Part shown: piece by piece, positions 28,918 through 37,514 of the stretch | How the letters are laid out: every line of letters starts with the position of its first letter | How positions within the stretch are numbered: position 1 is the stretch's first letter | Source: Flavilitoribacter nigricans DSM 23189 = NBRC 102662 | GTDB taxonomy: Bacteria > Bacteroidota > Bacteroidia > Chitinophagales > Saprospiraceae | Length of the DNA stretch: 64,000 nucleotides | Direction of reading: 5' to 3' | Assembly (NCBI RefSeq): GCF_002646595.1 | Contig: NZ_PDUD01000030.1 | Span: 1 to 64,000 of the forward strand | Made by a program: the position numbers and the translations under genes | The notes under the pieces: generated by a model | Database searches by the model: none | What the model saw: the letters and a program-made list of their open reading frames with translations, nothing else | What the model was told of the DNA's origin: nothing

Positions 28918-30543
28918 TTATTTCTTCTTCAAACGATAGATCCCCCATCCCTGTACACCATCTTCGGCGTGGAGTTGGAAGAACATGCTGCGCTCCGGAT
29001 AAACCACAAATACCCCTTCCGGTGTTTGTACCCGCTGATCGGATACCCCGTATTTCTCCTCTAAAGACTGTAAATCCTCACCAATTTCGATGCCCTCCAT
29101 GGTGCTACCGGTAAAATCGGGCCCCACTACCTGTACGATCAGGTATTCCTTACCACCATCCACCAAATGGGAAAAGATCCGGGAATGTTCCCTTAGATGA
29201 AATCCACAGGCTTTGTGTACATTGATCTCTATGACCTGATCGGGAGCCGTATCCACCAGGTATTGTTCTATTTCCAGATCCTCGATCTGTTCTGTTTTAG
29301 TTACAAATCCCATCACCGCATTCGACTGTTCTTGCAGAGGGCCATCTTTCAGTACCTGTAAGTTAATTCCGGCCAGGTCGCTATTTTTTTCGGCAGCCTG
29401 TTCCCACCACTCGCGGGCTCCTTCCGGATCTTCCTGCCGAGCGGCGATAATGCCTTTGAGGACCAACAGATCAGCGGACATTTTTTCGTTCAATTCTTCT
29501 TTACTCGCCTTGCGGATCCAGTAATTTGCCTCTTCCCAATCTTCCTGCAGCACATATGCCGCGGCCTTATTCAGAAAAGCGGGCGCATAATGCTGATCCA
29601 GCAGCAGAGCCCGGTCAAAATAGTCGAGTGCCCGTTGAATACGCTCCTTTCTTTCCTGGTCCGTTACGCGGGTATTGTTAGTTTCCAGGCGGGATTTCGG
29701 ATCCAGCTCGATGGGTAGTCCGTAGGGCATCTCCTTTTTGGTAAAATGCGGTAAAGCGGTCAGCAGAGCAGTTACTCCCGCATTATTGTAAATGTCCCTA
29801 CTTTGAAAATCTCCGAGAATATACTGGTAGTAAAGATCCGCATCTTCGTAGTACCCTAACAGATTCAGATAAGTGGCCATTTCAAAAACGACCTGTAATT
29901 CCGCCAGACGGCTCATGGCCTGTTCGGACATGGCAATGCGGTCCTTCAGGCTGGGGTATCCTTCTATTTCTTCGGGCAGATCGTAGCCCGTTTCGGCGTA
30001 CACTTTTTTCAGCAATTCCGGCATGACGCCGTGCACCTGGAAGCCGACGGAATAAGCCATAAACCCTCCCAGGTAATCGGCCTGAGCTTCGAGCTTAAGT
30101 CCCTCTTCCAGTTTTTCCAGTTTTTGGGCCGTAGGCAGATCCTCGTTCTGTTTGACAAAGTGGCGGCTCCAGTCGTGCTTTTCGTAGTAGTGGACCAGCT
30201 CGTGGGTCAGCAATGCCGCCAGGGCATTCAGAGAGTCGGCACCGAAAGAGGCACAGATATCATAGGCCAGTTCCTCCAATCCGATCTCGGCTTTCCCGGG
30301 CATCGCCCAGGCCACGTAGCGTTCGCTGTTTTTCATAACCAGTTCGGGCCGTCGTTGGCGAAAATCGCCCTGTCCGTCCACCAGCGCGTCAAAGACTTTT
30401 TTAGCCGTTGTATACTTATAATCAGTAGCCTTGCCTTTTTCCGCCTGCCCGGATGCCTTACTGGCAAAAGCAAAAGTTCCGGACTGCGACCAGACCGCTC
30501 CCCCGCACAAACAGATCATCAACAACAAAAGGAAACTTCTCAT
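28918..30543 (-). CDS. secreted zinc metallopeptidase with TPR-like repeats
   Basis: From the start chosen (30543, MRSFLLLLMICLCGGAVWSQ), the protein has 541 residues with a signal peptide. Zinc motif HELVH lies at 114-118 and a possible third ligand region is LEAQAD (151-156), an M48-like arrangement. The region after about 300 contains TPR-like helical pairs (RIQRALDYFDRALLLDQHYA; APAFLNKAAAYVLQEDWEEA) and a C-terminal beta domain. The frame is open for 108 more codons upstream, but that part translates the short repeats at 30626-30882 into low-complexity VRGVRGQV-like sequence and is unlikely to be coding. The substrate is unknown. Confidence 0.82.
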   Translation of the reverse strand: MRSFLLLLMICLCGGAVWSQSGTFAFASKASGQAEKGKATDYKYTTAKKVFDALVDGQGDFRQRRPELVMKNSERYVAWAMPGKAEIGLEELAYDICASFGADSLNALAALLTHELVHYYEKHDWSRHFVKQNEDLPTAQKLEKLEEGLKLEAQADYLGGFMAYSVGFQVHGVMPELLKKVYAETGYDLPEEIEGYPSLKDRIAMSEQAMSRLAELQVVFEMATYLNLLGYYEDADLYYQYILGDFQSRDIYNNAGVTALLTALPHFTKKEMPYGLPIELDPKSRLETNNTRVTDQERKERIQRALDYFDRALLLDQHYAPAFLNKAAAYVLQEDWEEANYWIRKASKEELNEKMSADLLVLKGIIAARQEDPEGAREWWEQAAEKNSDLAGINLQVLKDGPLQEQSNAVMGFVTKTEQIEDLEIEQYLVDTAPDQVIEINVHKACGFHLREHSRIFSHLVDGGKEYLIVQVVGPDFTGSTMEGIEIGEDLQSLEEKYGVSDQRVQTPEGVFVVYPERSMFFQLHAEDGVQGWGIYRLKKK

Positions 30544-30625
30544 AGGAATGGTTTTTTGAATGCCTCGGCAAAATTCGCGCACCATCAGGAATAATTTGTT
30601 CAGCGCCCAAAAGGTTACCTTCTCT

Positions 30626-30680
30626 CCCCTGACACCTCTCACCTGTCCCCTGACACCTCTTACCTGACACCTCCCACCTG
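30626..30680. repeat. degenerate short repeat cluster A (TGACACCT units)
   Basis: Units of about 11-17 bases built on CTGACACCTC-TCACCTG recur three to four times (CCTGACACCTCTCACCTG; CCTGACACCTCTTACCTG; ACACCTCCCACCTG). It occupies the leader region of the metallopeptidase gene. The same words return in cluster B. Confidence 0.75.
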
Positions 30681-30810
30681 AAATCCAACACCCTACCACA
30701 CAAGCAGACATTTTTTTCAAAATAAGCAGGAGGGGGAGACCAGAAGACTTCGGAGAAAGGGAGAAGCAACGCCCTTTCCCCTTCTCCCAAACTCCTAGTC
30801 CCCCTGTCTT

Positions 30811-30882
30811 CCTGACACCTGACGCCTCGCACCTGCCCTCTGACACCTCGCATCTGACACCTCGCACCTCCCTCCTCCCACC
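30811..30882. repeat. degenerate short repeat cluster B (TGACACCT units)
   Basis: About five units of CTGACACCTCGCAC type (CCTGACACCTGACGCCTC, CTGACACCTCGCATC, TGACACCTCGCACC and variants). The array runs right up to the nadK stop codon. Between clusters A and B (30681-30810) is a C/T-rich stretch with CCTCCCCCT-like tracts and no gene. Confidence 0.75.
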
Positions 30883-31767
30883 TCAATAATTCCGCGTATC
30901 CACCCCCCAGGCCAGTTTATTCCGGATCGTTTCCAGGAAACCGATATCATACAGTTGTACGAGCTTCAGTTTAAAATCATTTTTCCGCACCGCCAGTTGA
31001 TGAGCCGCCGTCACCATTTCAAAACGGGAATCCAGCGTACAGAGGAAATTCTCCGCGCGCCCTTCGATCTCAAAAGAAACGATAGAGTCGTCCGAGATCA
31101 CGATGGGGCGTACATTCAGGTTGTGGGGCGCTACCGGTGTAATAACAAAGTTACCGGAATCCGGGAAAATAACCGGGCCACCGCAACTCAGCGAATAGCC
31201 GGTCGATCCCGTAGGCGTTGCCACAATGATCCCGTCCGCCCAATAGGAGTTGAGATAGGCACCGTTGATATAAGTATGCACCGTGATCATGGAGGAGGTA
31301 TCGCGCTTGAGCAGGGTACAGTCATTGAGCGCAAAGGGCGTTTCGTCGAACAGGGGGAAATTCGATTCCAGATAGATCGACCCGCGCTCTTCCACGGTAT
31401 ACATCCCCCTTTTCAGCAGAATGATGGCTTCGCGGATGCGTTTTTTCTCAATGCTGGCGAGAAAGCCCAGTCGTCCCAGATTGATGCCCACGACGGGCAC
31501 TTCGCTGTTCCGTACGTAGGTAAAGGCTTCCAGAATGGTACCATCTCCGCCCAGCGTAATAAAGAAATCAAATTTTTTAACGGTCAGATCCAGGTATCCT
31601 TCGAAAACGCCGACATCACGCCGGAGTTGGATATTATCGCGCAGTTGGTGCAGAAAGGGAGCATGTACGTAGCTGGTTATATTCTCGTCGTGCAGTACGT
31701 CAAATAATTCCTGGATATGAGGAAGGTCTTCCTCTTTTGCGAGTTTACTGAATACGACTACTTGCAT
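30883..31767 (-). CDS. nadK: NAD kinase
   Basis: This 294-residue cytosolic enzyme phosphorylates NAD to NADP. The signature GGDGT is at 73-77, followed by TFAYVRNSEVP-like and GINLGRLGFLA segments, the ALNDCTLL motif and ATPTGSTGYSLSCGGP. Length is normal. It lies 6 bases downstream of the BamA-like gene on the same strand, so they are probably co-transcribed. Confidence 0.96.
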   Translation of the reverse strand: MQVVVFSKLAKEEDLPHIQELFDVLHDENITSYVHAPFLHQLRDNIQLRRDVGVFEGYLDLTVKKFDFFITLGGDGTILEAFTYVRNSEVPVVGINLGRLGFLASIEKKRIREAIILLKRGMYTVEERGSIYLESNFPLFDETPFALNDCTLLKRDTSSMITVHTYINGAYLNSYWADGIIVATPTGSTGYSLSCGGPVIFPDSGNFVITPVAPHNLNVRPIVISDDSIVSFEIEGRAENFLCTLDSRFEMVTAAHQLAVRKNDFKLKLVQLYDIGFLETIRNKLAWGVDTRNY

Positions 31768-31773
31768 TGGGTC

Positions 31774-33174
31774 TTAAATATTGGCGCTGAAATGTAAAAA
31801 TACTCCCTTTTCCCAAAGGTGGTTATAACTGTACTGAATTTGCAACACTTTATCGTAATACAGGACGATATCCAGTCCGAGTCCGCCGCCCCACAAGAAG
31901 CGATTGGCAAACGGGTTCAGGTCTTTCGTGTAGGGATCGTTGACATAACCGGCCCCCTGATTAAGGCTAAGGTAGACCTTTATCGGCATTTTCCGAAAAG
32001 CCTTTATCGGTACGATCTTGCCGAACTCCCAGTTCTTTTGCAGAATTCGGTACCGCAGGAAAGCCCTTCCGATCCCCATATCCATCCCATTGACGATGTA
32101 GTATTCGTAGCCGTAGAGGTTGTTTTGGTTATAACCCAATGCCTTGTAATCATTAAAAGGCTGGCGCTTGCGGATAAAAGAAAGTTTGCTGCCCAGACGT
32201 AGCCCACTGCTCCATTTTTCTGAGAACGGATGGTAGAGATTGTAATACGCATTCAGCGTCAGGGCATCCTGATCACCGTAAAAACCCAGACCGGTCTTTT
32301 GCAATTCGGCAGTAAAATGCGAGCCTTTCAACGGATAGGCGCGGACGTCGCGCCGGTCGTAGGCAAAACGGTAGGTCAGGGTCAGCGCCCGTTGTAGTTT
32401 TCGCCCGTTGAGAAAAAAGTCAGGATTGAGCTCTTCGGCCACAATGGGATCGATCCAGTTTTGCCGGAACCCAAATTCCAGGTCGTGGAACAGGTGAAAG
32501 CCCGGTCGGTAGGTCAGCGCCGTTTGCGCCTGGAATCGCTGGTAGAGGAACTTGCTTTCTTCATCCTTGTAGAAGGACTGCTTATTATCGATAGAAGCGT
32601 AATTGATCTCCCGGTTGCGCGCAAAAGAGACATTGGCATCAATCCCGATCGTCTGACTTTTATTGATAAAAGGCAGCGTATAATTCATCGAATAGGAGCG
32701 GGTATATCCGTATTTGGCCGTTAGCTTCAGGCGATCCTTTTGTCCCGAAAAGTTGAGGTGAGTGAATTCGATGCCAAAATTGATCCGCTGCAGGGAATGG
32801 TTTTGCTCCACCCACCAGACGTTGAAGTTGCGGTCCGCCAGTTCGAAGATCGGTACCGGGTAGATGTACCAGGTTTCCGCCAGTACCAGATGAAAGTGTA
32901 CGTGATTATCCGCTCCGCGCCAGTTCTTGATGGTGATGTTGGCGGAATTGAACAGCCCAGTATTCATCACCAGTTGCTCGCTTTCTTCCAACAATCTATC
33001 AAGTTGGCCAATGGAAACGGTATCGCCCTCCTGAAACTTCAACTCCCGCAGGATTATCTCATCCCGCGTCCGCTGGTTACCTTCCATGGTGATGCGCTCG
33101 ATGAATACCAGATCGCCCTGGGCCCAAACGCCAACGATGTTAAGCCAACAAATACACAAACAGATCCACCTCAT
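31774..33174 (-). CDS. BamA/TamA-family outer membrane protein, short form
   Basis: This 466-residue protein has a signal peptide (MRWICLCICWLNIVGVWAQG), apparently one POTRA domain (VFIERITMEGNQRTRDEIIL, about 24-105) and a C-terminal beta-barrel rich in alternating aromatic strands, ending in KVLQIQYSYNHLWEKGVFLH. Full BamA has about 800 residues and five POTRAs, so this is a reduced member of the surface antigen (D15) family. It may insert or translocate particular proteins. In Bacteroidota nadK often sits near bamA, which fits the neighbourhood. Confidence 0.82.
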   Translation of the reverse strand: MRWICLCICWLNIVGVWAQGDLVFIERITMEGNQRTRDEIILRELKFQEGDTVSIGQLDRLLEESEQLVMNTGLFNSANITIKNWRGADNHVHFHLVLAETWYIYPVPIFELADRNFNVWWVEQNHSLQRINFGIEFTHLNFSGQKDRLKLTAKYGYTRSYSMNYTLPFINKSQTIGIDANVSFARNREINYASIDNKQSFYKDEESKFLYQRFQAQTALTYRPGFHLFHDLEFGFRQNWIDPIVAEELNPDFFLNGRKLQRALTLTYRFAYDRRDVRAYPLKGSHFTAELQKTGLGFYGDQDALTLNAYYNLYHPFSEKWSSGLRLGSKLSFIRKRQPFNDYKALGYNQNNLYGYEYYIVNGMDMGIGRAFLRYRILQKNWEFGKIVPIKAFRKMPIKVYLSLNQGAGYVNDPYTKDLNPFANRFLWGGGLGLDIVLYYDKVLQIQYSYNHLWEKGVFLHFSANI

Positions 33175-33237
33175 CGTAAAATTTTATTAGCGCAGTTGTG
33201 TTTGGATATTGAGCAAACGAGCGGTCCGGTTCCACGC

Positions 33238-34371
33238 TTACTCTTCATTCCTCACTTCCAACACCGCATCGTAAAGGTCCCGCCAATTTGCTCTGGAACG
33301 CACAACGGTATCCAGATATTCTCTCCACACTTTTTCATCCGCTACCGGGTCCTTGACGATGGCTCCGCTGAGTGCGGTTGCCAGATCGCGGGCGGAGATC
33401 ACCCCATTGCCGAAATGGGTAGCCAGTGCCTGTCCGCTATTCACCACCGAAATGGCTTCCGCGGTACTTAGGGTACTCGACGGAGATTTCACCCGCGTAC
33501 GACCGTCCTCCGTTTTACCGTTACGTAATTCGCGGAAAATCGTTACCAGCCGCTGAATTTCGGCGATGGGAGCAGCCTCTTCCGGCAGGGCCAGCGTTTG
33601 CCCGAGCTGAGATACCCGGTTCCGAACAATGTTGACTTCCTCTTCCAGGGTTTCCGGCAGCGGCATCACCACCGTATTGAATCGCCGGCGCAGGGCGCTC
33701 GACAACTCATTGATGCCCCGGTCCCGATCATTTGCCGTCGCGATCAGATTGAAGCCCGTTCGGGCCTGCACATCGGTGTTGAGTTCCGGTATCGGCAGTA
33801 CTTTTTCGGAAAGGATGGTGATCAGTGCATCCTGTACATCGGACGGTATCCGGGTCAGCTCTTCTACCCGTACGATCTTTCCTTCCTGCATGGCGGTCAT
33901 TACCGGACTGGCCACTACCGCCGCCGCCGAAGGGCCCTCGGCCAGCAAGCTGGCGTAATTCCATCCATACCGCAGCGCTTCTTCCGTCATACCGGCCGTA
34001 CCCTGCACCAGCAGCCGGGAATTGCCCGAGATGGCCGCCGCCAGGTGCTCGGACACCCAGGTCTTGGCCGTACCGGGAATTCCGGTCAGCAATAAGGCCC
34101 GGTCCGTAGCGAGGGTTGCAACGGCTATTTCTATGATGCGGCGCTTGCCGTAGTATTTGGGTTGGATCTCCGTTCCGTTCTCGAGTTTCCCCCCCAGGAT
34201 ATAGGTTACCACCCCCCGGGGAGACAGCTGCCAGTTCTCCGGTTTCGGCCGATCGTCCGTTTCGGCGATCATCCGCAACTCATCCGCAAAAGCCTCTTCG
34301 GCCGGCAGCCGTAAAAGCTGATCGGCCTTTAGAGGCTGTTCCGCCTTGGTACTCTTTTTTTGCTTTGCCAC
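33238..34371 (-). CDS. MoxR-like AAA+ ATPase of the DUF5691/VWA cluster
   Basis: This 377-residue AAA+ ATPase has Walker A GIPGTAKT at 97-104. The Walker B region reads VRVEELTRIP with Glu in place of the usual Asp, which I recall as typical of this subfamily. Sensor and arginine motifs follow (LIATANDRDRG; LSSALRRRFN). MoxR ATPases work with VWA-domain partners to remodel or load cofactors into other proteins. It lies 111 bases downstream of the DUF5691 gene on the same strand; the VWA partner is at 37515. A DUF5682 gene, common in this cluster, is absent here. Confidence 0.9.
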   Translation of the reverse strand: MAKQKKSTKAEQPLKADQLLRLPAEEAFADELRMIAETDDRPKPENWQLSPRGVVTYILGGKLENGTEIQPKYYGKRRIIEIAVATLATDRALLLTGIPGTAKTWVSEHLAAAISGNSRLLVQGTAGMTEEALRYGWNYASLLAEGPSAAAVVASPVMTAMQEGKIVRVEELTRIPSDVQDALITILSEKVLPIPELNTDVQARTGFNLIATANDRDRGINELSSALRRRFNTVVMPLPETLEEEVNIVRNRVSQLGQTLALPEEAAPIAEIQRLVTIFRELRNGKTEDGRTRVKSPSSTLSTAEAISVVNSGQALATHFGNGVISARDLATALSGAIVKDPVADEKVWREYLDTVVRSRANWRDLYDAVLEVRNEE

Positions 34372-34482
34372 TTAACGTTCTTCAATTGATTAGTAAAAGC
34401 ATGTTTACGATATCCGCCGTGTATTTGCGGTTCACTGATCCGGGCATCTAGGCGAAATAACCGATCAGTAGCGATTCCCGTT

Positions 34483-36015
34483 CTAGCGGAGTTCTCCCAG
34501 AGGAGTACGCATTTCTTTTCTAAACCGCATGATCCGCAGCATGCGTTCGACGTCCGGCGCCCATTGATTCCAGACCGGCGATTGCATCGGCCAGTCGGCG
34601 GCCAGTTCGTCCAGGAGCGCTACCGGGCTGCAGTATCCGGCCGTTTCCAGGAGTCGCTTATAATGCCACAGATTCCAGAGGAAAGTCTTGGATTCCGCCA
34701 TCCATTGTTTCAGCCCGTGGATGATCTGCCGACTCATACTTTCGGTCCAGGGCTGCTTGCCCAGTTCGAGCATGCGTGTGATGAGGTGCTTTTCTTCAAG
34801 TAATCCGGGTTGCTGTCGCAGGAAAGTTTCCACCATATCCTGAAAATCGCCCACCGGAATACGTCTCGTCAGCGCCTGCCAGTCCAGATCTTCGGGCACC
34901 ACGCCGTTTTTGAACGCCAGGTAGCGGATCAGATCGGTTATCAGCTCCTCATCCCGAAATCGTAGACCGGCACTTCCCAAAGCCGCCAGCAACAGGTCGC
35001 CCCGACCGGTCGTATCAAAATAGCGGATCAATTCTTCCTTCGTCCAGCCGAACCGTTCCATCCAGTGCCGGGCCGGGATCCGGCTGACGCACTGGAATAA
35101 CCAGTCTGCTTTCAGACCGCCCCGCTTACCTTTCCTCACTCCCGGCTGAATACCGTCGGCAGCCGTTGCTTCCGACACCTCTTTGGGCATGGCTATATCC
35201 AGTCGATTTCTGGCCTTATCTAAGGTGAAAACCGGCTCCAGCTCGTTGAATATCCGCCGGATCAACTGACTATCCGGGATCATTGCCAGCAGATCGGCCG
35301 CCTTCATCCGTACCTCCTTCCGGCTATCCGTTCGAGCCTGTTCCAGAAAGACTTCGTCTTCCGATCCCAGTCCGGTGGTCAGGATCTCCAGGTAGTCCAG
35401 TTTCTTTCGATAGGGTGTTTGTTCCCAGTCCGCCACCAATAGGTCTAGCGCCCCTTTCGGCTCCCGCTCCCGGAGGTAACCCAGGATCAGGCGGCGCTCT
35501 TCGTGTCCGGCTTCCGGCCAGCGTTCGGGCAGTCCCCGGGGCTTCAGGATCCGCCATTGCGGATGCTGTTCGATCAACCAGTCGGCACGATCCCCCAGTA
35601 AAGGCTGAACATCCTGCCACAAGGCCGCGTCCGTCAGACAATCACTCAGTAGTTCCGGTAGGAACTCCGCCGGCAACAACAGGCGGTGGTCCACCAAAAG
35701 CCGGACGAACTCAGGCAGCGCCGGCCGGAAACGGCCGGACAGGATCTGGTTTAGGTGTTGAAGGGAAAGAGACGGCAATTCCTCGTAGGCCGTTTCGTCA
35801 GCAGAAGGTTCGGGCAGTGGATCCGTATAGGCCGAAGTTGGCATGCGCAAACGGCGCACCTGGTGTAAAGCAGCCGCACCGGATAATATGACCTGTGGCA
35901 GCGGATCTTCCGGGTCTACCCGGTACTGACGCAGGTTTTCTTCCACCACGGGTTCCAAGTGCGAACGCTCACTACCGAGCAATGCCAGTTGTAGTATTTT
36001 CTCCCATAGCTGCAT
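34483..36015 (-). CDS. DUF5691-family protein
   Basis: The 510 residues are mostly helical, without signal peptide or membrane segment. The start (WEKILQLALLGSERSHLEPV) and the central HEAT-like stretch (about 205-260, LEQARTDSRKEVRMKAADLL) resemble DUF5691 proteins, which are found beside a MoxR ATPase and a VWA protein in many phyla. The function is unknown; it could be a scaffold or substrate adaptor for the ATPase. It is divergent from the GlsB-like gene. Confidence 0.72.
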   Translation of the reverse strand: MQLWEKILQLALLGSERSHLEPVVEENLRQYRVDPEDPLPQVILSGAAALHQVRRLRMPTSAYTDPLPEPSADETAYEELPSLSLQHLNQILSGRFRPALPEFVRLLVDHRLLLPAEFLPELLSDCLTDAALWQDVQPLLGDRADWLIEQHPQWRILKPRGLPERWPEAGHEERRLILGYLREREPKGALDLLVADWEQTPYRKKLDYLEILTTGLGSEDEVFLEQARTDSRKEVRMKAADLLAMIPDSQLIRRIFNELEPVFTLDKARNRLDIAMPKEVSEATAADGIQPGVRKGKRGGLKADWLFQCVSRIPARHWMERFGWTKEELIRYFDTTGRGDLLLAALGSAGLRFRDEELITDLIRYLAFKNGVVPEDLDWQALTRRIPVGDFQDMVETFLRQQPGLLEEKHLITRMLELGKQPWTESMSRQIIHGLKQWMAESKTFLWNLWHYKRLLETAGYCSPVALLDELAADWPMQSPVWNQWAPDVERMLRIMRFRKEMRTPLGELR

Positions 36016-36064
36016 CGTATAAGCGAAGTTACTGTTTTAGCACCAAATCAGCGGAGAGATTTTG

Positions 36065-36072
36065 TAGTTTTG
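36065..36072 (+). promoter_or_regulatory. candidate -7 element for the GlsB-like gene
   Basis: TAGTTTTG is an exact TAnnTTTG match, 77 bases upstream of the start codon at 36150. The -33 element is not clear. Confidence 0.4.
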
Positions 36073-36149
36073 GGTGTTTTTAGCCGGGATTGAGCGGAGG
36101 TGTCGGGATTTAGACCATAATCAAAAAATAGAACTATAAATATTAATTC

Positions 36150-36389
36150 ATGAACTGGTTATACATCATCATTGTGGGAGCCATTGCCGGATGGTTGGGT
36201 GGTCTGATCACCCAGGGGCGTGGCTTTGGGATCTTAGGTAATATCATTGTAGGTATTTTCGGGGGTCTGATCGGGGGCTGGCTATTCAAGTTATTCAACG
36301 TACAGGCCGGAGGTTTTTACGGGGCTATTTTCACTGCTTTTGTTGGGGCGCTGGTTTTGATCTGGTTGAGTAAAAAATTGAAATTGTAG
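36150..36389 (+). CDS. GlsB/YeaQ/YmgE-family small membrane protein
   Basis: This 79-residue protein has three glycine-rich membrane helices (AIAGWLGGLITQGRGFG; NIIVGIFGGLIGGWLF; GAIFTAFVGALVLIWLS), typical of the transglycosylase-associated/GlsB family induced in stress. The exact role is unknown. It sits between the divergent DUF5691 gene and the HigBA pair. Confidence 0.88.
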   Translation: MNWLYIIIVGAIAGWLGGLITQGRGFGILGNIIVGIFGGLIGGWLFKLFNVQAGGFYGAIFTAFVGALVLIWLSKKLKL

Positions 36390-36691
36390 GTCCTCTACTT
36401 TCATAAAAGATACTGACTTAAAGACTGATACGTAAAGTCTGTAATAAGTAGAAAAAGTGACATCTCTCAGATTTCCGGATTTGCTGAATTGGAAAAAGTC
36501 GAATCTAAGCTGTTAGGCATAGTCTAACCTACAGGTTGTATTATTCCTTCATCTGATAAAACCTGGTTTCTATTGAAAAAGGTACGCCGGACAGCGAAAG
36601 GCAAAGATGTAGGAGAGAGCTAAAATCAAGATCCTCATCGAAAAACAAGTACGCATATTGCGTACAACAGGAATTATCCCTAATTTTAGGC
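36390..36691. other. intergenic region upstream of HigBA
   Basis: This 302-base, AT-richer region has no supported gene. It ends with the HigBA operator and promoter (36649-36688). A small inverted repeat AACCT-AC-AGGTT lies at 36526-36537. The higher A+T content than the flanking genes fits recent arrival of the toxin-antitoxin module. Confidence 0.5.
36649..36688 (+). promoter_or_regulatory. HigBA operator-promoter
   Basis: GTACGCA-TAT-TGCGTAC (36649-36665) is an inverted repeat with perfect 7-base arms. TTG at 36658-36660, inside it, lies 20 bases before TAATTTTA at 36681-36688, an acceptable -33/-7 pair. A repressor on this palindrome would block the -33 element. That is the expected layout for autoregulation by the HigA antitoxin. 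The toxin start codon follows at 36692, so the leader is almost absent. Confidence 0.65.
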
Positions 36692-37021
36692 ATGAAAGTA
36701 AAGATCTTCAAATGGGCCAACGTGATTGAGCACTGTGGTCAGGATGTGATCATGCTTAAGGCATTTCAGGATTTTTACCATCAACTCGAATATTGTGATT
36801 GGGAAATTCCCAGCGATATCATGAAAAGCTTTAGAACCGCTGATCTCATTAACTGTGAGGGCCGATCATTTAATCGCCTGGTATTCAATATCGGAGGCAA
36901 CAAATATCGGATGATATGCGGGTACAAATTCGGGACCAGTAAAGTAGTTCTTTATGTGCGCTTTGCCGGAACCCACAAAGAATATGATAAAGTTGATATT
37001 TGTCAGGTAAATATATTTTGA
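36692..37021 (+). CDS. higB: HigB-type toxin (RelE-fold mRNA interferase)
   Basis: The 109 residues match the HigB family: the C-terminal half has the signature FNIGGNKYRMICGYKF and YVRFAGTHKEYDKV, in which the basic and His/Tyr residues act in ribosome-dependent mRNA cleavage in characterised homologues. Toxin precedes antitoxin, the usual order for higBA. The stop codon TGA directly abuts the ATG of the antitoxin, so translation is probably coupled. Confidence 0.88.
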   Translation: MKVKIFKWANVIEHCGQDVIMLKAFQDFYHQLEYCDWEIPSDIMKSFRTADLINCEGRSFNRLVFNIGGNKYRMICGYKFGTSKVVLYVRFAGTHKEYDKVDICQVNIF

Positions 37022-37456
37022 ATGGAAAAAGAATTAAAATATACCATCATTAAAAGTTTGCCTCAATACACCGAGTACTGCAATATCCATGAGTCCTTGA
37101 TGACGAAAGACGACACGAAATTCAAAGATGAAATTGAGCTATTGGAATTATTGATTGAGGACTATGATCAGCGGATAATGCATACAAAAGCGGAAGAACT
37201 AAATCCGGTTGAGTTGCTGCGTTCTCTGATTCGAGATGGTAGTATAACTCAGAGCGAACTGGCTAAATCAATCCAGGTCTCAAAGCAATTGATCAGTGAT
37301 GTGCTCGGATACAGAAGAAATATAAGCAAAGATCTAATGATCAAGTTATCCAGCTATTTTTCAATGAGCCTTGCGGCATTCAGTCGTGAATATGACCTGA
37401 TCTCCAACCGGGAAGATCTAGAGGCAAAAAATAAGCTCCTGGGTCATACAAGCTAA
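37022..37456 (+). CDS. higA: HigA-type antitoxin with HTH domain
   Basis: This 144-residue protein has an N-terminal toxin-binding part (IIKSLPQYTEYCNIHESLM) and a C-terminal XRE-like helix-turn-helix (about 80-125: LIRDGSITQSELAKSIQVSK then QLISDVLGYRRNIS). It should neutralise HigB and repress the operon through the palindrome at 36649-36665. It starts immediately after the toxin stop. The VWA gene begins 58 bases downstream, so read-through from this promoter is possible. Confidence 0.87.
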   Translation: MEKELKYTIIKSLPQYTEYCNIHESLMTKDDTKFKDEIELLELLIEDYDQRIMHTKAEELNPVELLRSLIRDGSITQSELAKSIQVSKQLISDVLGYRRNISKDLMIKLSSYFSMSLAAFSREYDLISNREDLEAKNKLLGHTS

Positions 37457-37514
37457 AATCACACAGGAGAAAAAGCTTTTCCTTAATCCGCATCAAAGCA
37501 TTATCCAAAATATT

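Noticed and set aside
30544-30867. N-terminal extension of the metallopeptidase frame
   Set aside because: It translates the short DNA repeats into VRGVRG-like sequence; a proper signal peptide begins at 30543.
33853-33885. Walker B Asp replaced by Glu in the first MoxR ATPase
   Set aside because: I recall this as typical for the DUF5691-linked subfamily, so it is not counted as a defect.
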